NCBI GenBank assembly: GCA_013399855.1
Contig: VXAY01006796.1
Span: 289,179-353,178 of the forward strand
Direction of reading: 5' to 3'
Source of the DNA: Oxyruncus cristatus
Taxonomy: Eukaryota; Chordata; Aves; Passeriformes; Cotingidae
Length of the DNA: 64,000 nucleotides
Shown: one piece after another, positions 1-61,937 of the stretch
Position numbering within the stretch: the stretch's first letter is position 1
Layout of the letters: every line of letters starts with the position of its first letter
Notes under the pieces: model-generated
What the model was told of the DNA's origin: nothing
Databases searched by the model: none
What the model saw: the letters and a program-made list of their open reading frames with translations, nothing else
Program-made: the position numbers and the translations under genes

Positions 1-1161
1 ACTAACCACATCATGAACCCATTTTAGTGTTACTTACCCTAAGAAGAAAAAGCCCATCACATTAGAATTTTATCCAAAAAGTAATACTCCATTTTTTGTA
101 TTTCAAACCTAGATAAAGTCTAGTCTAGTCTGACACTTCTTAGTACTTTTCCTATAAAAAACTGAAATGCCACATTACACTCATACTGCCCTATCACTCC
201 AACAGTACTTTATGCACAATAAATATACAAACCAAAAGTATTTTAAAACATTTTAGGTAGAAAAGTATTAAGAAAATTGAAAAAAATGCTCATGCAAGGA
301 GCCTGCCTGAGCTTCCATCTGTTTATTTCCTCTGTTCAAGCAACTGCAATCGAGACAACTTTTCCAGCCTGAAAATCCTACAAATACTTGCTTTCTTCTG
401 ATTTGAGTGATAGCAAGATATGATGGGATATATCTTAAAAAATTACGTATTTTTTGATCCAGAGATCTATGGTTTTGTCTGACTAAGGACTTGGGCTCGA
501 GTCTGCACACACACAAGGTATGGTTTAGAAGCACAAGAATAGCTGTTATTGAAAAGCTGAATGGTTCATCAGTATTCTTTCCCTAGTGCTTAGTGGCAGC
601 TGCTCCAGAGTGCAAAGCCTTGCAATTCACCTAAATTGGTATGCCTTTACACCTCTGGTGAGTTGGGGGTGGAGGAGAAATTTATCCTTCCTGAGCAGCT
701 GATATTCAACTACAAATGGCTTCATACTTTCAGAGGCATTGTTTCATTCTTCTGTGCACAGAAAAAAAAGGGCAACCGATACCTATTCCACTGGTTCCTT
801 TGCAAACGAACCTTAGGAGCAAACAGTCATTCATACACTGAATGCTGTTTCATGTGTTATTTGCATCTCTAGATCCCTTCAGTCATCCAACTCCTTTCTA
901 GACTCTAAGATTAAAGTATTTGGGGAGAAAGAAGAAATTTCCAGCTGTAACCAAAAACTGTGTACCAAAATGTCCAATATTCTACAACTCTATCATCAAG
1001 ATAATACTATGTTGTAAAGAATAGCAAAGTAATCAAGGCTATGCAATTTCATGTTGTTAATGGCAGTACTAAAAATATTGATCAGATTGGGCAAGAGAGT
1101 GCCAACTTTCACATAGGAAAGACCGACTTTCCTACATAAATTGTTACCAAATTTCACCTAC
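1..1161 (-). other. INO80 intron 29 (partial)
   Basis: No exon-like sequence for the next INO80 motifs and no recognised repeat. Confidence 0.8.
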
Positions 1162-52186
<51,025 letters not shown>

Positions 52187-52229
52187 AGAACAAACTCTTC
52201 CTCATGCACAGGTGCCTCTGAACACACAG
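52187..52229 (-). other. INO80: INO80 exon 2, 5' leader part
   Basis: 43 untranslated bases between acceptor TTAACAG and the start codon. They contain one extra ATG, 19 bases upstream of the main start and in a different frame. Confidence 0.85.
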
Positions 52230-52631
52230 CTGTTAAGAAGAAACAAGAGTCATTATCACCACGGCCTCCTCCGAAAGAAATGAACTTGGTGAGCAGGCAA
52301 ATCTACTCCATGCTGCACCAAAAGCTAATATTTCGCAGAATGCAGAACCAAGATAGTTCTGGGCAAAAGCTTAGGTTGCTGTTAATAGGTATAGTAAACA
52401 AATTCCCACTCAACTTTCCACTACAATATTACCAAAGCAAAAAACCAGATTCTTAGGTTTCATTTTTATGACTCTGTGGATGCTTTTTAATAGGAATGAG
52501 CACTGTCTTGACCTAGTATGATAATCCAAGTGGTGACATAGGAATGCAAAGTACTATGAAGCCAGTCCTTAAGCATCTAGAGTAAACTTTCATCACTATT
52601 ATAGATAACATGTTTAACTCTGAACAGAGGG

Positions 52632-52661
52632 CATATATATATATAAATAAATATATATAAA
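52632..52661. repeat. Short (TA)n tract
   Basis: Alternating AT interrupted by AAATAA, in intron 1. Confidence 0.85.
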
Positions 52662-53355
52662 CTTGCTCCAAAAAGGAAGAACTACCAAAAATACTGTTCT
52701 TCTGTTGCTTTTACCATTCAGTTCACAGCTAGTCTACTGAATACTTGTAAGACTTCTCCTTTACCTTAAAGCAATGCTACTCTTACAGAACTCAAAGTTG
52801 TCACCTGTTGGCAAACAAGCTACAAATACTTGACAAAAAAACCCTTCACGTTCTAAAATGCAACTCTTATTTTGTTAAAGAAGAAGTAAAACATAATTAG
52901 CAATTTACTGCATACTTTTTAATATTTACAAATTCGGGACATATTCTAGCTTTATGTTTTTTCAATAGTAAAAATCGTCCATCTGATTTTCATTTATTTG
53001 TTCTCGGTACTTAAAATTCTTAAAAAAAACCAAACACATTCCCCTGCAATATTTGCATAATACATACTTTAAAAACAAAGCTATCAAAACATTTTATTGC
53101 TCTGTCAACTGCAGTTTACTTTTCCAACTACAAAGGATGTCATAACAACTGTTACAGTAATAGCTCTGTCAACTTGAATTTCACTTTTTTCAATTACAAA
53201 AGATGCCATCATCATTATAATAATAGTGAGAAAGATAAATTATTTCCAAAGTCACAGTTGTTACTGTATAAATGAAAGTGCTGTCAGTATCTTAAATATT
53301 ATAATATTTAATAACAAATAAATTCCTTAAGCTTTTGCTTCCAGTGGAGAATAAA

Positions 53356-53452
53356 AATCATAGAATGGTTTAGGTTGGAAAGGACCTTAGAGAACATCTA
53401 GTTCCAACCCCCCTGTCGTGGGCAGACACTTCCCACTAGAACAGGTTGCTCA
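53356..53452 (-). mobile_element. Short CR1 3' end in intron 1
   Basis: ATCATAGAATGGTTTAGGTTG followed by GAAAGGACCTTAGAGAACAT is the reverse complement of the CR1 terminus. About 100 bases. Confidence 0.88.
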
Positions 53453-54242
53453 AATTAAAACCAGTCAGCTTTAGTCAGACCTAGCTTAGTTGTTCTTCTG
53501 AAGAATTCTTCTGGTTTCTATCACTTCTTAAAAATACTACAAAAACTGAAGCAAACTTCACATTAATTTATTTAAAGAGGTTTTACATTTTTTCAACTAT
53601 TAAATCAGGAACTAAATTGTTTTATGCTTATATAAGTGAACATACAGACTGGGTATCCGATCTTCAAACTATTTTCTCTTCACATATACAGTCCAAAGAC
53701 CAGCATCTAACCTTTTCCAAGTCTTTTATCTGCAAAAATTACTGAGCAGTTTTAAATCTTCTAAGGTAACAAGAAACTAAGATAAGTGATTATCACCTTG
53801 AGACTAATAGTTGTGGTTGAACAAGAGTAAATTTTATTATTCCTTAATAAATACTCATGTTAACATCCTTATCCACAGAGAATAACCAATAACATACCAG
53901 AAGCTATTAGACAGGATACCAGCTCTGATCTAAAAATCATTTTTAGACTGAAGCTATCTAGGTTCAGCTTTCCACATATCAGGTCTTTGCATACCTGACA
54001 GCAATTGAATGGTTCATCTCAGTTACCAAATACCCATTGCCAGCAAAGCTTATCAGAACACCTGAAAACTTTCCTTGTAAGGCTAGTGAGATGCACATCT
54101 AAGCAACTTTCATCCACATATGTCATAGTGCTTATAAGGCATTTAAAAACCCAACCAACCAATCAATCAAACAGAAAACAAAAGAAAAAAATGAACAAAT
54201 CCACCCTAAAATCAGAAACTGCTTTCCAAGAGACAGGGCTAT

Positions 54243-54445
54243 GAACCACAGACTCATTTAGGTTGGAAAAGATCTCAAAGATCCAGTCCAACTGTTAACC
54301 CAATAGTGCCAAATCCACCACTAAAAAATGTCCCCAGATGCCACATCCAAACATCTGTCAAATACCTCCAGGGACTGTGACTCAACCTCTTCCCTGGGCA
54401 GCCTGTTCCAGTGTTTGGCAATGCTTTCCATGAAAGAAATGAAGT
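54243..54445 (-). mobile_element. CR1 3' fragment in intron 1
   Basis: Contains TTTAGGTTGGAAAAGATCTC and CTTCCCTGGGCAGCCTGTTC, typical of reversed CR1 3' sequence. About 200 bases. Confidence 0.85.
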
Positions 54446-54459
54446 AAAAGGGTTAAAAA

Positions 54460-54819
54460 ATGAGAGGAAACGTGAAACTTCAGTCTCTAACAGAAGAAAT
54501 CATTCAAGAGGTGATAGAAAAGGACACCATGAAGGTGAAAGTGGTTTTCCTGCAGATCACCAATAAAAATTATATATTTTATAGGAGCAAGAATCAATCC
54601 CTAGTGCAGTATCAGAAAAAGTATGGTGATTCCTTTTATCACTCCATTTCAAAATCTATCGACAAGAGCATGTGTTACATTAACATGGTTAACTCAGACC
54701 ACATGGCATCTTTCACCTGTCTGCTCTTTGCAGAAAACCACGTTCCAAAAACTCAACATTTAGTGGCATTACCAGTTCTCTCAGCACTGTGGGGGGAAAA
54801 TGTGCCCCGAAGCGCGTAA
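54460..54819 (+). other. Unrecognised 119-codon open frame in intron 1
   Basis: It begins with an ATG 15 bases after a CR1 fragment and runs antisense to INO80. The peptide is Ser/Lys/Asn-rich with no signal peptide, membrane segment or motif I recognise. No splice sites, promoter or poly(A) signal were identified for it. Chance or a decayed retrocopy is more likely than a gene. Confidence 0.15.
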
Positions 54820-57800
54820 AGCACACAGGACTTGATTTGGATTCATGGCCTCCAAGGAAGATGGAAAAAGCAAATGTACTCTATTGCCCCACAGTGAGCC
54901 TTGCCCTCACAAAACTATACAAGTTTAAGAACAAAATAAAGGAAAAGAATTAAGATAGATTTGAGGTCAAGTTTCTAATTGCAGGACAGCAAGTAGGCCA
55001 GAGGCAAAACAAACACAACCATCTTCCTGATCCAAAATGAATAACTGGATGCTATTCTAGCTGCCCAGACACACTTGCCCAAGTGCTGGTCCACGTGGTT
55101 CTACCCAACTGGATCAGTGCCCCTGCTCCCATGGTGCTCATCTGCCTCCATGCTCATACAGTTTAGGAGATAATCCAGCAGAAGAATATTTCTTTACTTG
55201 TAAGATACAAATGACCCTACCATAAGAAGAGGCTGACAGATGTGTTTAGTAAGTAGAAAACTATGACATTTTCTCAGGAGTGGCTCATTGGTACTGCACA
55301 GAGTTCCCAGGCAAGCATCAGAGCAAGTAATAATATCCTCCATCTGCAATGACTGCAGTTACTGTAAAGAGGAGGTTTTACTCCATATTTTAACACATTA
55401 AATCCCCTTGTTGTGTACAGTATGCTAAGCACATACACTTACACGCTAAGTACCTGTCTTATCTGTACATTTTTTTTCAGATACCTATGCTCTTAAATAT
55501 TACTTTCCAGATCAGGAAACCTTACATTTCTGCATTTAATAAAGTCCCTCTTAAGCTGACATAATGTAAGTACTGTGCATTTCACCCATACAAAGAGACA
55601 TGCCTTTGCTTGTCTTCCTATTTTAATTGTCCAGTGAGGCTCCTGTACATACAACATTAATTACTCTTGCCCTCAAAACAGTTACTGGTCTATATCCCAG
55701 CTACCAAATAAATAAACAAACAAAGGAGAACTTAACAATATTCTTAAACATATTTACAATGTCCAAAACAAATTTACTAAGTGTTACACAAGCATATTTG
55801 AATAGAGAATAGTTTAGACCTTGAATTCAGCCCTTTCGTTTATTCATGCAGTCACACATTGCTCCTCTGATGATCAAAGGAATAATAGAGAAAGTAAGTA
55901 CAGACATCTCTTCATTCTCTGTTCTTTTGTTTCCACTCTAGGTTTTAAGAAACAAAAATTTCCAACAGCAAAACCTGCTTGAATACTGAAACAAGAGAAG
56001 ATGGGAACAAGAGAGAGGCACAAAGCCTGATCTACTATGGTAAGTAACAGTGTTCAGGACATCACACAGACATTCCTTCAGTGGATTTACATGGTGATGA
56101 CATTCATTCCACTTTTCTTTGCCATTTTTGAAAAAAATCTATCTTTTTGCCTACTCAGTTTAAGGAAGATTGCAAAGACACAGATTTTCGAAATGGTTTC
56201 ATTACTGATGAAACATTTAGGTAAATACTCACATGTTACAGGTGGTAAAACGACTGAATGCTGTAGAGAAATCCTTCTGCCACGCCAATTTTATGTTAAG
56301 TTTCAGTATCAAATTCAGTAGCTATTTGCTTTCTCCCTTCCTTTCGCATAGAGTTCTAACAATTTAGAAACCTGCAATTTGGAAACAAATAACTTCTACA
56401 CTGCCTGGTTGACACTTTGAATCCTGTAAATTCTTAATCAGAAGATCACACTGAAACCATTTAATTGTATCATAGGGACTGCTGAATTATGAAAAGCATA
56501 CAAGAAATATCATCATCAGGAATATAAAAACTTCATGCAATATAGTAATAATACGTATTTTTTTAATATCTAAGTTCAGTTGTGAAGAAGCTTTCTTTAT
56601 CCTGTTTTAAATCACATTGCTTAGTTCACTTTTAATGTAGGTGTGGGGTTTCTTCACTCACTGGTTTTTTTTTCAAGTCTGACCATTCTAACATCTACTC
56701 AGTAAGTTAACATCTAGTATGGGAGAAGAATCCTCCAAGGACATTTTCTGAGAGCAGAGTTAGGTTTCATAACAAGGTTTTTAAGTTTTATACCTATCAA
56801 CCTGCACCAATAAACAGCAGAAGAAACACTGGTGGTCTCATGAAGCAGCTTAGCTTTAGAAGTAGATTCTCCCAATTTGAACAAATATCCACTGCCTATT
56901 TCTGAATGGAAGCCCAGCAAGTTTTTTCTACTGATACCAAATTAAACATGAGACTCGTCAGTGGAAAATGCAAAATTTGGCTTTTGTGCCTAGCTGCAAG
57001 CTAGATGGGATTTGCTTTGCCGAGCTCTTTGAAGCAGTACTTTTTCTTCCAGGAGTTTCTGTGAGGTTTTCCCTTCAGTTGCTGTCATCTCTACATCTCA
57101 GGTAAGGCCCAAAGGATTACTTTTTCTGTTCTTTATGCCTAATGTTAACCATCGTAGTAAATAATGATAACGACTACACTCCTAGTTGAGGGCACATACG
57201 CAAACTCAAGCTGCCATGGAAGGAAAAGGTACAAGATAGCAGTTAATGCACAGTACCTCTTCTTAGCCTATGACAAATGCAAGGCAAAACAGGCAGGTAA
57301 AACTAATTCAGTCTCGCCTGCCACACACTAAGTGCATGTATACAAAGTGTGACCAGCTGGCAGGTGAGCTCCACTACTTATTTGTTCCAGTATTCAGCCC
57401 ACAGAAGTAGTTTCTTTTCTCCCCTCTGTCCAATCAGTGTAAGCACACTGACAAAACATCCAAGTGGATAAAAACTTGAAATCCCAGAAAGTACGTATTC
57501 CTCATCTCTCTATTTACAGCATCGAAAGTTTTATCCATAGTGCAGGACTAAAAACTGGGAGCAAGAACACAACCCTCCATGCTACCTTAGTTGCCTTGCA
57601 GTTTTAGCAGCTTTGGGTTTTGACACCAACTTATTAAGAGGGATTTTCCAAACTGATACAAACACCTAAAATACTTTTGTTCTTGAAGAAATTTACAATT
57701 GAGACATTAAACTCTCTCTGGAATAGCAGAATACTCTAAGATTTTCCTGTAGTAATATCTCCAGAATAAACCCTGACACAAATATACATATTCAAACAGA

Positions 57801-58430
57801 AGACACAGTCAAGGTCTGTATGGAAAACTTACATTAGCACAGTAATGTCAGCCAGGCATATCTCTGTCAGACTTCTTTACAAGCACATAATCTTCAGTAC
57901 AGACAACTGCGGTGGTATAAAAAACTTAAAGAGGTATTTTGCTTGCAGGAGAATTATATGCTCTCCTTTCTCTGCTCACATTTTTGCTTGCTTTGTTAAA
58001 GGTACAGTTGCACTAACAACCATTTTCCAGACTACACTATATACCACATTTTAAAGCAGAACATAATTCCCATACAGTCTTCTTTAATGGCAGTGTCTTA
58101 AATATAACTTGGATATGTGAGAGACTATGGCTTTAAAAAAAGCAGACAGGATATTTCATATGAACCTCAATCTTCATAAAGCCCTCAATCTTCATTAAAC
58201 CCAAGCTGAACAAATAAAAGACGTGCATATAAAAACTCAACTGTGAGTTCGCACCACTTCAGTTTGAAATTAAAAAAAGCCATTTTAACTGCTTTTCTGA
58301 GTAATGAAATCTAGGTAAACTAGATACTTTAGTTTGCTGTTGTGGTAAGGCTTTATATTGTTTTGCAAGGAATGAGACAGCATTTCACTGATCTGTGTTC
58401 CACCTTTTAATCACTTTTAAATACAGAAAA

Positions 58431-58451
58431 GAGCCAGTGAGGCACTGGCTC
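58431..58451. repeat. Inverted repeat, 9-bp arms with 3-base loop
   Basis: GAGCCAGTG, loop AGG, CACTGGCTC, a perfect hairpin in intron 1. No T run follows. Confidence 0.85.
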
Positions 58452-59797
58452 TGAATTTTACAGTTGCCCAAAAGAACAGTAACAGATAGGGCTCAGTTTA
58501 TTATTTAAAAGAAAAGCTATATAACAATGTATCAGAAGTGTACACATAAATGAATAACAGAATACCTTAAAACATACCGAACACAAAAGCTGGCATGTCA
58601 CAGCTCTGCTTCCATGATTAAACTAGCAGGAAAACAAATCTAAATATTTAATTTTTCAATTAGAGCAATTCTTTCCCAAAAGAGCAGTTAGCAGTATTAA
58701 TGGAGATCTCTGACAATGCATTTATACCCTTTGCTCTACACAACAGCACCAACAGCTACCTCCACACATTGCCACTCACACAAAACACCAACTGCGTGGA
58801 TGTTTTCAGTTTTGTTTGGTTTTTACTCCCTCCACCCCAGACCACGAAAAGAGAACTATGTCCAAAAAAGCTTTAAAAGACCATTTTCTTCTTACCATTT
58901 AAATCAATCTCTAGAACGTAGTTTAGCCTGTCAAAGAGCATACTTATTACAGAACTTACAGCTTATTACATTATACCTGAATGGCATAAAACCTGCTCAT
59001 TTGAATGGTCAAGAAGTGTGAGGCAGTATTTTAAGCAACTTCAACAACATACATGTGAGAAATAGAGAAGAAAAGAATTACAGGTAAAATTCTTAGCTAT
59101 TGGGAAAAGCTCCAAGCTACAGCTCTATTTCTTATACTTTTCCCTCACTATCATATTAATCTCCCAATGTCATGACATACTGTTATACATACACATTAAA
59201 GAAGTGACAACACAAATAGGTAATTTCTGATTCGTGTAAGTGAAAAAATGTGTTGGTCACATAGAAACAGGCATATCAGATGTCCTGCACAAATCCATGC
59301 AGTAGATGTATTTCTAAAAGAGGAAACTAAAATTCTAATTATACACATAAAGACATGTCACTATAAAAAAGGAACTTGACTTGCACCATTTTCTTCATGC
59401 AAAGATGAAAATAAACTAAAGGAATTTATTACTATCTGCAACACTGTAGAGGGGGAAATTCAACATGCAAGATCGGTAACAGCTAACAAAAGAGTAACGC
59501 ATAATGTTAAACCATGGGCAAAAATTGCGTTAGATTGTGTTTGCAGTGAAACAGGAGCAGACTTTACACCCCAGCTTTAAAGAAGTGTTTCCTAGTGTAT
59601 GCACCCACCCGGGCAAGCACAACATTGAACTGTGCTTCACGTACACCCGAGATACTTTCCATCCACAACGACACCAGCCTGGCAGGCGGCCCTTTCCTGC
59701 AGGTGCCGGCGGTCATGCCGGGGGCGCCGGGGCAGCCCCAGCCCCGCTCAGCCGGGCTGCGCGGGCAGCGCCGCCGCACGCGGCCCGGCCCGGCCCG

Positions 59798-60326
59798 NNN
59801 NNNNNNNNNNNNNNNNNNNNNNNNNNNNNNNNNNNNNNNNNNNNNNNNNNNNNNNNNNNNNNNNNNNNNNNNNNNNNNNNNNNNNNNNNNNNNNNNNNNN
59901 NNNNNNNNNNNNNNNNNNNNNNNNNNNNNNNNNNNNNNNNNNNNNNNNNNNNNNNNNNNNNNNNNNNNNNNNNNNNNNNNNNNNNNNNNNNNNNNNNNNN
60001 NNNNNNNNNNNNNNNNNNNNNNNNNNNNNNNNNNNNNNNNNNNNNNNNNNNNNNNNNNNNNNNNNNNNNNNNNNNNNNNNNNNNNNNNNNNNNNNNNNNN
60101 NNNNNNNNNNNNNNNNNNNNNNNNNNNNNNNNNNNNNNNNNNNNNNNNNNNNNNNNNNNNNNNNNNNNNNNNNNNNNNNNNNNNNNNNNNNNNNNNNNNN
60201 NNNNNNNNNNNNNNNNNNNNNNNNNNNNNNNNNNNNNNNNNNNNNNNNNNNNNNNNNNNNNNNNNNNNNNNNNNNNNNNNNNNNNNNNNNNNNNNNNNNN
60301 NNNNNNNNNNNNNNNNNNNNNNNNNN
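59798..60326. other. Assembly gap (529 N) in the promoter
   Basis: Run of N flanked by extremely GC-rich sequence (CGGCCCGGCCCG on the left). Open frames running through it have no meaning. Confidence 1.
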
Positions 60327-60420
60327 CTCCCCCGCTTGCTCCACCCGGCCTCTCGCCCCGCGTTGCCGGGGCTGGCGCTGCCTGTCTCCTGCCGCGGAGC
60401 GCTCCCGGCTCCTGCCTCGC

Positions 60421-60432
60421 CAAGATGGCGCC
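60421..60432 (+). promoter_or_regulatory. YY1-like motif
   Basis: CAAGATGGCGCC matches the YY1 consensus CAAnATGGCGGC at all but one fixed position. A second partial match (GCCATGGCGGG) starts near 60530. Confidence 0.55.
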
Positions 60433-60501
60433 CGCGCTGGTGCTGAGGAGGAGGCGGCGGCTGCGGGCGCTGGGACGGCGGCGGCGGCCACTTTCGCTCA
60501 C

Positions 60502-60660
60502 TGAGAGGAGAGGAGCAGGGACACGGGGAGCCATGGCGGGGGGGAGGAGAGGCGCCATGCCCAGGCCTGATCAATCGAACCTTGCATGCCTCCCCGGCGC
60601 CCCAGACCCGCACCCTGGTCCCGCAGCCCCGCCCCTGTCGCCGCGGCCGCCGCAAGGACC
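60502..60660 (-). other. INO80: Candidate non-coding exon 1 of INO80
   Basis: The best splice donor on the minus strand within the CpG island is CTCTCA|GTGAGCG, whose last exon base would be 60502. The 5' limit is a guess from the reverse CCAAT box at 60738, which usually lies 60-100 bases above a start site. The segment contains an ATG in strong context (CCGCCATGG) about 33 bases before the donor. No transcript data support this. Confidence 0.35.
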
Positions 60661-60737
60661 CCAAGCCCGCACCGCGGGGCTCGGGCACGCACGGACCCCG
60701 TGGGGGGCGCGCGCTCATCGATGCGCTCCCGCGGCCG

Positions 60738-60742
60738 ATTGG
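60738..60742 (-). promoter_or_regulatory. CCAAT box (NF-Y type)
   Basis: Reads CCAATCGG on the minus strand, the strand of INO80. It is correctly oriented and placed above the proposed exon 1. Confidence 0.5.
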
Positions 60743-60828
60743 TAGGGTCTGGAGGTGACGGAAATTGCCGAAGGGACTCGGCCGAGGCGGCGAGTGAGCC
60801 AGCGAGTCTCGCGCGAGGCGGGGCGGGG

Positions 60829-60837
60829 TCTCGCGAT
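60829..60837. promoter_or_regulatory. TCTCGCGA element
   Basis: TCTCGCGAT matches eight of ten bases of the TCTCGCGAGA palindrome found in CpG-island promoters and bound by BANP. A related TCTCGCGCGAG lies just upstream at about 60807. Confidence 0.45.
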
Positions 60838-60862
60838 GCTGGCGCGAGGAGGCGGGTGCGTC

Positions 60863-60876
60863 CCGGAAGTGACGCG
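60863..60876 (+). promoter_or_regulatory. ETS/CRE composite site
   Basis: CCGGAAGTGACGCG joins an ETS core (CCGGAAGT) to a CRE half site (TGACG), a common arrangement in housekeeping promoters. Confidence 0.5.
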
Positions 60877-61075
60877 CGCTCGCCCTTGAGGCTCCGCGGT
60901 GTGGATGAGGGCCCGCACGGACCCCCGGAACGGGCAGGGAGTGGGGTCGTGTGTGTCCCCCGAGGCCGCCCCTTCCAATCGCGCATCAGGCGGCCTGTGC
61001 CGGCCCGACCCCCGCGGCCGACGGGAGCCGTGCGGGGCTGACGACGCTGGAACCTTGGCGCCGTCACGGTTATAA

Positions 61076-61081
61076 CACGTG
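61076..61081. promoter_or_regulatory. E-box CACGTG
   Basis: Palindromic E-box followed eight bases later by another ACGTG core, at the outer edge of the CpG island. Possible USF/MYC/TFE-type binding; motif only. Confidence 0.35.
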
Positions 61082-61356
61082 GGGCTACGTGCGTTCCGCC
61101 TTCGCTTTGTCATGCACGAAGAGTTGCATCAGAGGAGCCCAGGACGAAATAGGCCCGAAGGTTAATTGGGAAGAGGCCTTGCAGTGAAAACACGCTGTGG
61201 CCATTGGCTGTTCGGCACCACTGCTTCCCCAAACCATTAAATAGTACATTTACAGCAAAGCCTTAAATGTGTGATTAATCCAAACCACTTAGCGCATGGA
61301 GTTAAAAATTGAGTTCATGATTAAGTTGTGTCACTCCATTTCTCTGTAGGCACCAC

Positions 61357-61937
61357 TGCTTCGTGGTTTTGGTTGGGATGGAGATAATTTCTTCTCAGTA
61401 GCAGTTGCAGTGCTGAGTTTTGGATTCAGAATGAAAATAATGTGGATAACACACTGATGTTTTGGAGTTTGCTAACTTGCATTTATCCCAAGTCACGGAT
61501 AGTTTTTTGGTTTGGGATTTTTGGCAGTGAGGAGGTGCACAAAAGAGAAACTGTGAGGAAGCATGGTCAGGACTATTGACCCGAATTGGCCAAAGGGATA
61601 TTCCATACCATGGAATAATAACCCAGTATATAAACTGAGGGGGGTTACCATACCTCAAAGGGGGGCCAATCTGGGTTTGGGAAGGGTGATCTGGCTTCGG
61701 TCTGCAAGTGGTGAGCAACTGTATTGTGCATCGCTTGTTTTTCTTTCCCTTTTTATTATCATTCTTACTGTGTTTTACTTCGGTTTCAATTATTAAGCTG
61801 TTCTTATCTCAACCAGAAGTTTTACTTTCATTTCTCTTCCCCATTCCACTGCAGGGAGGTGGTTGGGGGTGGAGAAGAGGTGGGTTGAGGGAGTGCCTCT
61901 GTGGTGCTTAGTTGCGAGCTGGGCTTAAACCATAACA
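61357..61937 (+). mobile_element. LTR related to the one in intron 4
   Basis: Shares GGTTG(G/A)GATGGAG near its start and CCAAAGGGATATTCCATACC in the middle with the LTR in intron 4, and ends TTAAACCATAACA. The size is about 581 bases. A TATATAAACT box follows the shared block. No clean target duplication is left and the first bases are diverged. It lies about 250 bases beyond the CpG island. Confidence 0.75.

Larger units (their letters stand above)
52230..60501 (-). other. INO80 intron 1
   Basis: About 8.3 kb, the longest here. It has two CR1 fragments, a TA tract, a hairpin, an unrecognised 119-codon frame and the promoter-side gap. The upstream border depends on the unproven exon 1 donor. 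Confidence 0.6.
59690..61110. promoter_or_regulatory. CpG-island promoter of INO80
   Basis: Dense CpG and GC-rich sequence with several Sp1-like GGGCGG boxes, CCAAT boxes on both strands and no convincing TATA box. The position, upstream of coding exon 2 on the minus strand, fits the INO80 promoter. It may be bidirectional. A 529-base assembly gap removes its gene-proximal part. Confidence 0.85.

Noticed and set aside
1..1161. Search for the INO80 exon with YDSDWNP and QAMDRAHRLGQ
   Set aside because: No matching codons on the minus strand; the exon must lie outside the window.
59537..60745. Long open frames on both strands through the CpG island
   Set aside because: They are open only because 529 N carry no stop codons, and GC-rich DNA has few stops.
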